DNA of 7,058 nucleotides, from assembly GCA_023423475.1 (NCBI GenBank), contig JAFAFN010000414.1, positions 1-7,058 on the forward strand, given 5' to 3'. Each line of letters begins with the position of its first letter. Position 1 is the first letter of the stretch. A program made the position numbers and the translations under genes. The DNA is from Actinomycetes bacterium. GTDB taxonomy: Bacteria > Actinomycetota > Acidimicrobiia > Acidimicrobiales > Microtrichaceae. Shown piece by piece: positions 1-4,463 of the stretch. The notes beneath the pieces are model-generated. The model made no database searches. It saw only the letters and a program-made list of their open reading frames with translations, and was not told where the DNA came from.

Positions 1-80
1 GGCAGAATCCCCATGGGGCGAAGGCGTCAAACCGTGTCGAGCGGCACTCGGTGGGTTTCGGGGCGGGGTCGTCGCTCGGC

Positions 81-86
81 TATGGT
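81..86 (+). promoter_or_regulatory. Possible -10 element of the tRNA-Pro promoter
   Basis: The hexamer TATGGT fits the TANNNT form of an actinobacterial -10 box. It would place transcription start near 93, about five bases before the mature tRNA. A poor -35 candidate, TTCGGG at 57-62, lies 18 bases upstream. The call rests on position and a loose consensus only. Confidence 0.3.
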
Positions 87-97
87 GGTCCGTCCCA

Positions 98-172
98 CGG
101 GCTGTGGCGCAGCTTGGTTAGCGCGCCTGACTGGGGGTCAGGAGGTCGGGAGTTCGAATCTCCCCAGCCCGA
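98..172 (+). tRNA. trnP: tRNA-Pro, anticodon GGG
   Basis: All cloverleaf arms pair perfectly. The acceptor stem is CGGGCTG (98-104) with CAGCCCG (165-171), and the discriminator base is A172. The D stem is GCGC (107-110) with GCGC (121-124). The anticodon stem is CCTGA (126-130) with TCAGG (138-142), around a seven-base loop whose anticodon GGG is at 133-135. The T stem is GGGAG (148-152) with CTCCC (160-164), around the standard TTCGAAT loop. The anticodon reads the proline codons CCC and CCU. The 3' CCA is not encoded, so it must be added after transcription. No integrase or att-like duplication of the tRNA 3' end is present in the window. Confidence 0.97.
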
Positions 173-177
173 CGGAA

Positions 178-207
178 CCGGAACCCCTGCTTCGGCAGGG
201 GTTCCGG
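178..207 (+). terminator. Hairpin terminator of tRNA-Pro
   Basis: A perfect 13-bp stem (178-190 with 195-207) closes a TTCG tetraloop, and it begins five bases after the tRNA ends. No T-run follows, as is common for terminators in high-GC actinobacteria. It may therefore act as a U-less terminator, a 3' processing signal, or both. Confidence 0.75.
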
Positions 208-235
208 ACGTTCCGGGGTCCTGCGGGCTGCGGCC

Positions 236-244
236 AGAGGTAGG
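236..244 (+). promoter_or_regulatory. Ribosome binding site favouring ATG 254
   Basis: AGAGGTAGG is purine rich and Shine-Dalgarno-like. Its last G is nine bases before ATG 254 but sixteen bases before GTG 261. It therefore supports a start at 254, in a different frame from the long downstream reading frame, and bears on the possible frameshift described for that gene. Confidence 0.45.
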
Positions 245-253
245 TTCGTCCTG

Positions 254-316
254 ATGTTGTGTGGCGGACGACCTCGAGGGCTCGCTGGGCTCGTGCTGCT
301 GGTCGCTGTGTCCTAA
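254..316 (+). other. Out-of-frame lipoprotein signal peptide-like segment
   Basis: From ATG 254 a 20-codon frame begins MLCGGRPRG, continues with the hydrophobic run LAGLVLLVAVS, and ends at TAA 314-316. A positively charged start followed by a Leu/Val/Ala core is the pattern of a signal peptide. If one base is skipped around 308, this frame passes into the long frame at the Cys codon 309-311. That gives L-V-A-C, a textbook lipobox for lipid attachment to cysteine. It is most simply read as the detached 5' end of the gene that follows. A chance hydrophobic run in GC-rich DNA is the alternative, and the third-position GC of this segment is lower than that of the overlapping long frame. Confidence 0.45.
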
Positions 317-1154
317 GTCCGTGGGTGACACCGTGCTGGTCACCGGGAGCTCGTGCGGGTTCCCCTGCGAGGGCGGCGGGCTGCGGGGATACCTGCTGTC
401 CGAGGACCACGAGGTGTGGCACGAGGTGGACTGGCCCGAGCGCGTGACCGTCGACTCCGAGACCGAGTTCGTGCCGACGGCGACGACGGACGCCGCCGCC
501 GCCATCTCGGTCGCGGGGCGCCACTACGCGATCGACGAGGCGGGATCGGTGACCTCGGTGCCGCAGCGACCCTTCAGCTCGGTCGCCGCATGCGATCTCG
601 GCGATCGGCTGGTGCAGGTCCCCATCGAGGTGGTTCCTCCCGAGCAGCAACCGCCGCTCGATCTCGAGCGGATCGACGTGTGGCCGCTCCAGCACCGGGT
701 CGCCGGTGCTGCAGACCTCCTCGTGCTCGGCGTCGAGGATCCGGAGTGGGAGCGCTCGGCGTCAGCGCCACCGGCGTTCGTCACCGGCAGCTCGTCCCAC
801 CTCTGCGGCGAGAACACGATGACGCTGATCGGACTGGGACCCGACCTGGGCCGGGAGCTGGTCTACTCGTCGGCCGACGACAGCTGGACGATCCGCGCCT
901 CGAACTACGTGGAGCTCGCTGGCAGCTCGCGGCTCCCGGCGACGTGGGAGGACCTGGACGTCTCGTCGCCCGACGGGTCGACGGTGTTCGTCGTCGTCGC
1001 CGAGGTCGGTCGACGGCGGCTGCTGAGCCGCGCTGGCGACGGTCCGTGGATCGACACCGTTCGGTCGCCGCTCGCGGTCTACGCGACCGACGAGGGCGTC
1101 TACACGGTCGACCTCGAGGTGGGAGCCGACCTGGTCCGGATCTGGCCGACCTGA
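261..1154 (+). CDS. Unrecognised, probably exported beta-rich protein; 5' end possibly frameshifted
   Basis: I do not recognise this protein. The open frame starts at GTG 261, has an in-frame stop at 252-254 and encodes 297 residues. Third positions are almost all G or C, which supports coding. The body alternates short beta-strand-like stretches with turns. A V-T-G-S-S motif occurs twice, at residues 27-31 with cysteines at 32 and 36, and at 174-178 with a cysteine at 182. This hints at repeated blades, perhaps of a beta-propeller. No catalytic motif or membrane segment is visible in frame. The first 20 residues (with C12, C13 and C17) look unlike a normal N-terminus. The upstream SD and signal peptide at 254 suggest that the real product is a lipoprotein with a one-base frameshift near 305-313, either a sequencing error or a real lesion. 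The gene converges on the glycosyltransferase gene. It is coding with fair confidence; its function is unknown. Confidence 0.65.
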   Translation: MADDLEGSLGSCCWSLCPKSVGDTVLVTGSSCGFPCEGGGLRGYLLSEDHEVWHEVDWPERVTVDSETEFVPTATTDAAAAISVAGRHYAIDEAGSVTSVPQRPFSSVAACDLGDRLVQVPIEVVPPEQQPPLDLERIDVWPLQHRVAGAADLLVLGVEDPEWERSASAPPAFVTGSSSHLCGENTMTLIGLGPDLGRELVYSSADDSWTIRASNYVELAGSSRLPATWEDLDVSSPDGSTVFVVVAEVGRRRLLSRAGDGPWIDTVRSPLAVYATDEGVYTVDLEVGADLVRIWPT

Positions 1155-1180
1155 ACGGCCGCGCCCGACTGGGACGTTCA
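1152..1180. terminator. Inverted repeat between convergent genes, holding both stop codons
   Basis: TGAACG (1152-1157) and CGTTCA (1175-1180) form a perfect 6-bp inverted repeat. Inside it, CCC (1164-1166) can pair with GGG (1171-1173). The left arm contains the TGA of the plus-strand gene and the right arm contains the TGA of the minus-strand gene. It may act as a weak bidirectional terminator. There is no T-run, and the internal loop is asymmetric. Confidence 0.35.
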
Positions 1181-2353
1181 GCGCTGGCGACGACGCCAGA
1201 GGTAGGTCGTGTTCATGAACCAGTTCACGACGAGCGCGACGACCGCGCCGAGCAGGTTCTGCACGACCCGTGACGGGCCCTCGCCGAGCAGCCCGAGCAG
1301 GAACCCCACGTTGTTGAGCGAGGTGAAGACCGCCACGTGGATCCCGGTGCCGATCAGCGACATCACCTCGTAGAGCGCGAACGCCGGGACGAGCTGCCAC
1401 CCCCGGTAGCGCTGCTCCCAGAAGGTGAACTCGTTGTTGAGCACGAACAGCACGAGGATCGACACCTGGACGCTGAACAGGAAGGAAGAGGCGATCGGAT
1501 CGATCGCCTCGTTCAGACCGGTCGTGATCTCCGGGAAGCCCACGGCCTCGGCGAAGGTGAACGCGACCGAGTTCACGACGAGTCCGACGATCCCGACCAG
1601 CGTGTAGAGCAGGAACGTGGGGTTGATCTGTCGGCCGAGTCGGAGCTCGGCCACGCCGAGCAGGTAGGAGCGGATCACCGAGCGGTTGAGCTTGGTCTCG
1701 CCGTGCACCCGGTTGGCGAACTCGTAGCCGACCTCGCTCACCGCCAGGTTGCGGTTGCGCCCGATGAACTCGAGCAGGATCTTGAAGCCTCGGGGGTTGA
1801 TCGTCGGCGCCGTCGACTCGTACGCCTCTCGTGAGACGACGAAGAACCCGCTCATCGGATCCGACACCGGGACCCGTAGCAGCAGTCGGGCGATCAGGGT
1901 CGCGACCCAGCTGACGAACCGGCGACTCGCCGCCCAGTCGCCGTAGCCGCCGCCGACGGTCGAACGTGAGCCGACGCACACGTCCGCCTCGCCGCTGCGG
2001 ACCAGACCGACCATCTCCGGCAGGATCGACTCGTCGTGCTGCAGGTCGGCGTCGATGACGGCGAGCACGTCGCCACGGGCCACCGACATGCCGTCGAGCA
2101 CCGACGCGGACAGACCCGGGTCGTGGAAGCGCCGCATCGGGACGACCGTCGGATCGTCGATGGCCAGCTCCTCGGCGACACGCCAGGTTCCGTCGGGGCT
2201 GTCGTCGTCCGCCACGATGATCTCGTGGTCGATGCCCTCGAGCGCCGTGTGCAGCCGCGCCACCAGCAACGGGACGTTGTCCGCCTCGTTGTAGGTGGGA
2301 GTGATCACCGACAGCAGGGGAGCTGAGCGATCAGGGGGCGGTGCGGGGGCCAT
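1178..2353 (-). CDS. Polyprenol-phosphate glycosyltransferase (DPM1-like GT2) fused to GtrA membrane domain
   Basis: The 391-residue protein has two parts. Residues 13 to about 235 are a GT-A family 2 transferase resembling dolichol-phosphate mannosyltransferase. It has S-V-I-T-P-T-Y-N-E (15-23), the nucleotide-binding run V-A-D-D-D-S-P-D-G-T (47-56), the metal-binding D-A-D (101-103), S-D-P-M-S-G-F-F (164-171), and a basic R-V-H-G-E-T-K-L (215-222). Residues from about 245 on form four hydrophobic segments of a GtrA-like domain, including N-N-E-F-T-F after the second. By family knowledge the enzyme moves mannose or glucose from GDP-Man or UDP-Glc to polyprenyl phosphate on the inner membrane face, and GtrA is thought to help flip the lipid-linked sugar. 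I chose ATG 2353 because a -10 box lies at 2364-2369, inside the longer frame from GTG 2380. The sugar is unproven, but the GDP-mannose-type enzyme nearby favours mannose. Confidence 0.9.
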   Translation of the reverse strand: MAPAPPPDRSAPLLSVITPTYNEADNVPLLVARLHTALEGIDHEIIVADDDSPDGTWRVAEELAIDDPTVVPMRRFHDPGLSASVLDGMSVARGDVLAVIDADLQHDESILPEMVGLVRSGEADVCVGSRSTVGGGYGDWAASRRFVSWVATLIARLLLRVPVSDPMSGFFVVSREAYESTAPTINPRGFKILLEFIGRNRNLAVSEVGYEFANRVHGETKLNRSVIRSYLLGVAELRLGRQINPTFLLYTLVGIVGLVVNSVAFTFAEAVGFPEITTGLNEAIDPIASSFLFSVQVSILVLFVLNNEFTFWEQRYRGWQLVPAFALYEVMSLIGTGIHVAVFTSLNNVGFLLGLLGEGPSRVVQNLLGAVVALVVNWFMNTTYLWRRRQR

Positions 2354-2363
2354 GGGCCAACGG

Positions 2364-2369
2364 ATCGTA
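2364..2369 (-). promoter_or_regulatory. -10 element of the glycosyltransferase gene
   Basis: On the minus strand TACGAT is followed by ten bases and then ATG 2353. Transcription would start about four bases before the ATG, giving an almost leaderless message. This agrees with the lack of a Shine-Dalgarno sequence before that ATG. No clear -35 is visible. Confidence 0.45.
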
Positions 2370-2385
2370 CCGTCGACCACCCGCT

Positions 2386-2397
2386 GTCACGGGTGAC
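2386..2397. promoter_or_regulatory. Short inverted repeat, possible operator in the divergent promoter region
   Basis: GTCAC-GG-GTGAC is a perfect 5-2-5 inverted repeat. It lies between the -10 boxes of the glycosyltransferase and SRAP genes, near the expected -35 of each. It could bind a regulator of either or both. It is short enough to occur by chance. Confidence 0.25.
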
Positions 2398-2403
2398 CGG
2401 CCC

Positions 2404-2409
2404 TAGCAT
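2404..2409 (+). promoter_or_regulatory. -10 element of the SRAP gene, leaderless layout
   Basis: TAGCAT is followed by seven bases and then ATG 2417. The expected transcription start falls on or one base before the start codon, so the message would be leaderless. No Shine-Dalgarno sequence precedes the ATG, which fits. The upstream in-frame GTG 2393 lies before this box and is unlikely to be transcribed from it. Confidence 0.55.
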
Positions 2410-2416
2410 CGCCGTC

Positions 2417-3175
2417 ATGTGCGGCCGATTCGTCTCGTCGTCCTCCCCGGACCAGATCGCGACCTACTTCGACGTCGACGCGGTGGCCGAGCAGCTGCTC
2501 GACCGCGGTCCGAACTACAACACCGCTCCGACCACGCCGGTCTTCGTCGTCCACTCCGACGGCAGCTCCCGGCGCCTGGACGCGTTCCGCTGGGGGCTGG
2601 TGCCGTTCTGGGCGAAGGACCCGTCGATCGGCAACCGGATGATCAACGCCCGCGCCGAGACCGTCGCCGAGAAGTCCGCGTTCAAGCGGTCGTTGTCGCG
2701 ACGGCGCTGCATCATCCCCGCGGACGGGTTCTACGAGTGGACGACCGACCCCGCCACGAAGAAGAAGCAGCCGTACTTCATCCACCGTCCCGACGGTGAG
2801 CCCTACGCGTTCGCCGGGTTGTGGGAGGAGTGGAAGGGGCCCAAGGGCAAGAAGTCCGACACCGACGGTGGGGACGACGAGTTGCCGCCGGCGGAGCCGC
2901 TGCGCTCGACGACGATCATCACGACCTCGGCCAACGAGCGGATGTCGGAGCTGCACGACCGCATGCCGGTGATCCTGCCGAAGGCGGCGTGGGACCAGTG
3001 GCTCTCCGCCGACGAACAGGACATCGAGCTCATCGGCAAGTTGCTGGTGCCGGCACCGTCGGAGCTGATCTCGTTCCATCCGGTGTCGACCGAGGTGAAC
3101 AACGCCCGCAACAAGGGCGAGCAGCTCGTCGAGGAGATCGACCTCGACGACGGTGAGGACGACGGGGCGGACTGA
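2417..3175 (+). CDS. SRAP domain protein (YedK/HMCES family), abasic-site DNA crosslinker
   Basis: The 252-residue protein begins M-C-G-R-F. The SRAP family needs Cys2 exposed at the N-terminus after Met removal, where it forms a thiazolidine crosslink with abasic sites in single-stranded DNA and so shields them from breakage. That fixes the start at ATG 2417. The other key residues are visible: N77 in I-N-A-R-A-E-T (76-82), E107 in D-G-F-Y-E-W (103-108), and H180 in H-D-R-M-P-V-I-L (180-187). R-W-G-L-V-P-F-W at 58-65 is also typical. The length is normal to slightly long for the family. The extra length is a Lys/Gly/Asp-rich insert at about 141-161 and an acidic C-terminal tail. The gene stands alone between a divergent glycosyltransferase gene and a convergent HIT gene. 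No LexA-type box was seen upstream, so SOS control is not supported. Confidence 0.96.
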   Translation: MCGRFVSSSSPDQIATYFDVDAVAEQLLDRGPNYNTAPTTPVFVVHSDGSSRRLDAFRWGLVPFWAKDPSIGNRMINARAETVAEKSAFKRSLSRRRCIIPADGFYEWTTDPATKKKQPYFIHRPDGEPYAFAGLWEEWKGPKGKKSDTDGGDDELPPAEPLRSTTIITTSANERMSELHDRMPVILPKAAWDQWLSADEQDIELIGKLLVPAPSELISFHPVSTEVNNARNKGEQLVEEIDLDDGEDDGAD

Positions 3176-3182
3176 GGTTCCC

Positions 3183-3205
3183 CCGGGCTCGTCGGCTCAG
3201 CCCGG
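3183..3205. terminator. Bidirectional hairpin between the SRAP and HIT genes
   Basis: CCGGGCT (3183-3189) pairs perfectly with AGCCCGG (3199-3205) around a nine-base loop. It begins eight bases after the SRAP stop codon and overlaps the HIT stop codon (3197-3199). It is well placed to terminate both convergent transcripts. No long T-run is present on either strand. Confidence 0.55.
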
Positions 3206-3643
3206 AACGTGTGCCTCGTGGCCATGGGCCCGGAGCGCGTCGCGGATCGCCGAGGTGGCGTCGTCCATCATCGTCGGATCCGGCGCACCGTCGGCACGGC
3301 GGAAGTCCAGGTCGGCCTCGGAGTCGATCGGCACCACATGCACGTGGCAGTGGGGGACCTCGAGCCCGGCGATGATCGTGCCGACGCGCACGGGCGAGAA
3401 CGCGCTCATCTGTGCCTGACCGATGGCGAGCTGCACCTCGCAGATGCGAGCCCACAGCGCGGGATCGAGGTCGGTCCAGTGGTCGACCTGGGCGACGGGC
3501 ACGACGAGGGTGTGGCCCGGTCGCAGCGGCGCGATCGTCATGAAGGCGACCACGTCGTCGTCGCGCCAGACGAAGCGGCCGGGCAGCTCGCCGCGGATGA
3601 TCCGGGTGAAGATCGTCGGTTCGTCGGTTGCGGAGTCGCTCAT
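3197..3643 (-). CDS. HIT family nucleotide hydrolase or transferase
   Basis: The 148-residue protein is a complete HIT domain of ordinary length. The family signature H-x-H-x-H is H98-C-H100-V-H102 followed by V-V-P. The middle histidine, H100, is the expected nucleophile that attacks the alpha-phosphate of a nucleotide. The N-terminal half has the usual I-F-T-R-I-I-R-G-E (11-19) and P-G-H-T-L-V-V-P (42-49). Family members cleave AMP-linked compounds, Ap4A or similar substrates in the cytoplasm; the exact substrate cannot be read here. I chose ATG 3643 because the HIT fold starts at once after it and a -10 box sits just upstream. The longer frame back to 3709 would run into the divergent pgsA-like gene. 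From memory, a HIT gene also neighbours the pgsA1 gene of mycobacteria, there on the same strand. Confidence 0.92.
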   Translation of the reverse strand: MSDSATDEPTIFTRIIRGELPGRFVWRDDDVVAFMTIAPLRPGHTLVVPVAQVDHWTDLDPALWARICEVQLAIGQAQMSAFSPVRVGTIIAGLEVPHCHVHVVPIDSEADLDFRRADGAPDPTMMDDATSAIRDALRAHGHEAHVPG

Positions 3644-3651
3644 GTGGATCG

Positions 3652-3657
3652 AGCCTA
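3652..3657 (-). promoter_or_regulatory. -10 element of the HIT gene
   Basis: TAGGCT on the minus strand lies eight bases before ATG 3643, giving a leaderless or nearly leaderless message. It shares two base pairs with the -10 box of the divergent pgsA-like gene. No Shine-Dalgarno sequence precedes the ATG. Confidence 0.4.
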
Positions 3658-3661
3658 CGAT
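3656..3661 (+). promoter_or_regulatory. -10 element of the pgsA-like gene
   Basis: TACGAT lies eight bases before ATG 3670 and is identical in sequence to the minus-strand -10 box of the glycosyltransferase gene. The message would be leaderless or have a one- or two-base leader. The -35 would fall inside the HIT coding region, where no good match is seen. Confidence 0.5.
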
Positions 3662-3669
3662 GCGACGTG

Positions 3670-4347
3670 ATGGACGACACGAGCGGTCAGGCACCCGAAG
3701 CCCACGCACGAGGTCTGGCCGGCGAGGTGCTCGCGGAGGGCGAGGACCGTCTGCTGACGGCGCCCAACCTGATCACCCTCGTGCGACTGCTGTGCATCCC
3801 GCTCTACCTCTGGCTGCTGTTCGGGGTCGAGAACTACATCGCCGCGGCGATCCTGCTCGCTGCGCTCGGCGCCACCGACTGGGTCGACGGCTACGTCGCA
3901 CGCCGCTTCGGTCAGGTGTCGAACTTCGGCAAGATGTTCGACCCGACCGTCGACCGGCTCCTGCTGATCGTCGGCATCGGCGGCATCATGCTCGCCGGTC
4001 TCGACATCGAGTACTTCATGTTGTTCGCCTGGATCGTCGTCATCCGAGAGATCGTCCTGTCGGTCATCGTCGGCGGTTCGGTCCTGCTGGGCGCACGACG
4101 CATGGACGTCACCTGGATCGGCAAGTGCGGCGCCTTCGCGATGATGACGTCGTTCCCGGCCTTCCTGGCCGCTGCGGACTCCTCCCTGGCGGGCACCACC
4201 TGGCGCACCGTGCTGCTCGTCATCGCCTGGGGCAGCGGCCTGCCGGGCCTGGTCTGCTCGATGATCGCGTTCGTCGGCTACGTGACCGAGGCTCCCCGGG
4301 CGCTGCGCGAGGGCCGTGAGATGCGCGCCGCGCTCGACGCCGCCTGA
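3670..4347 (+). CDS. pgsA: CDP-alcohol phosphatidyltransferase, probably PgsA-like
   Basis: The 225-residue membrane protein carries the complete CDP-alcohol phosphotransferase signature: D70-x2-D73-G74-x2-A77-R78-x8-G87-x3-D91-x3-D95. The aspartates bind the metal and the CDP-diacylglycerol. The enzyme swaps CMP for an alcohol phosphate, making phosphatidylglycerol phosphate if it is a true PgsA. P-N-L-I-T-L-V-R at 32-39 and the later I-G-K before the fifth hydrophobic stretch are PgsA-like. A phosphatidylinositol-phosphate or cardiolipin-type synthase is the alternative. A hydrophilic N-terminus of about 28 residues precedes roughly five or six membrane segments. ATG 3670 is chosen because a -10 box lies directly before it; GTG 3667 is one codon upstream in frame. 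The HIT gene is divergent at 26 bp, and the nucleotidyltransferase gene follows on the same strand after 116 bp. Confidence 0.88.
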   Translation: MDDTSGQAPEAHARGLAGEVLAEGEDRLLTAPNLITLVRLLCIPLYLWLLFGVENYIAAAILLAALGATDWVDGYVARRFGQVSNFGKMFDPTVDRLLLIVGIGGIMLAGLDIEYFMLFAWIVVIREIVLSVIVGGSVLLGARRMDVTWIGKCGAFAMMTSFPAFLAAADSSLAGTTWRTVLLVIAWGSGLPGLVCSMIAFVGYVTEAPRALREGREMRAALDAA

Positions 4348-4367
4348 GCTCGAGGCCGCCAGAGCTC
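4346..4367. repeat. GAGCTC repeat after the pgsA-like gene, weak hairpin
   Basis: GAGCTC occurs at 4346-4351 and again at 4362-4367. The site is its own reverse complement, so the two copies can pair as a 6-bp stem around a ten-base loop that begins at the pgsA-like stop codon. It could be a weak terminator. There is no T-run, and chance is a fair explanation. Confidence 0.25.
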
Positions 4368-4409
4368 GCGGTCGCCTGTCACGTACGTCCCACGGGCGTT
4401 CGGCGGCGG

Positions 4410-4427
4410 TAGGTTCGGGGGTACGAC
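4410..4427 (+). promoter_or_regulatory. Candidate promoter of the nucleotidyltransferase gene
   Basis: Two -10-like hexamers lie in the leader: TAGGTT at 4410-4415, and TACGAC at 4422-4427 with TTCGGC 17 bases upstream at 4399-4404. Either would give a short leader carrying the ribosome site at 4451-4455. I cannot choose between them, and the gene may also be read through from the pgsA-like gene. Confidence 0.25.
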
Positions 4428-4451
4428 ATGTCCCGTCCGCGATTCTGCTGA
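4428..4451 (+). CDS. Possible 7-codon upstream ORF (MSRPRFC)
   Basis: ATG 4428 opens a frame of seven codons, M-S-R-P-R-F-C, that ends at TGA 4449-4451. The last base of the stop is the first base of the AAGGA ribosome site of the next gene. If transcription starts near 4422 from the TAGGTT box, this ORF would have a leader of about six bases and could be translated in the leaderless mode. It might then couple to or restrict translation of the large gene. The evidence is position only; such short ORFs arise often by chance. Confidence 0.2.
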   Translation: MSRPRFC

Positions 4452-4455
4452 AGGA
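4451..4455 (+). promoter_or_regulatory. Ribosome binding site AAGGA deciding GTG 4464
   Basis: AAGGA ends eight bases before GTG 4464. It fixes the GTG as the start, directly before the K-A-V-I-M-A-G-G nucleotide-binding motif. This is the clearest Shine-Dalgarno sequence in the window; most other genes here look leaderless. Confidence 0.7.
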
Positions 4456-4463
4456 ACCCCCTG

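Noticed and set aside
9..18. Palindrome CCCCATGGGG, with a possible minus-strand gene starting at ATG 14-12
   Set aside because: Only about four codons would be visible, and no -10 box or ribosome site was found upstream on that strand. The palindrome is too short to interpret.
98..172. tRNA-Pro as an integration site of a mobile element
   Set aside because: No integrase, no repeated tRNA 3' end and no shift in base composition were seen in the window.
353..1273. A 306-codon plus-strand frame overlapping the hypothetical gene
   Set aside because: It is Arg-rich with poor third-position GC, and it runs past the convergent stop codons into the glycosyltransferase gene. It is a shadow frame.
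762..1979. A 405-codon minus-strand frame crossing the hypothetical gene and the glycosyltransferase
   Set aside because: It is Arg/Ala/Gly-rich, has no motif and spans two better-supported genes. It is an artefact of high GC.
2354..2380. N-terminal extension of the glycosyltransferase to GTG 2380
   Set aside because: The extra nine residues have no family counterpart that I know of, and the likely -10 box (2369-2364) lies within them, so ATG 2353 is preferred.
2393..2416. Start of SRAP at GTG 2393
   Set aside because: SRAP chemistry requires Cys at position 2, which only ATG 2417 provides, and the -10 box is downstream of the GTG.
2354..2416. LexA (SOS) box upstream of the SRAP gene
   Set aside because: No GAAC-N4-GTTC-like sequence is present in the intergenic region.
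3644..3709. N-terminal extension of the HIT protein back to 3709
   Set aside because: It would overlap the divergent pgsA-like start, is not part of the HIT fold, and lies upstream of the HIT -10 box.
3423..4319. A 298-codon plus-strand frame over the HIT and pgsA-like genes
   Set aside because: It overlaps two genes with complete family signatures and has an Arg/His-rich, motif-free translation.
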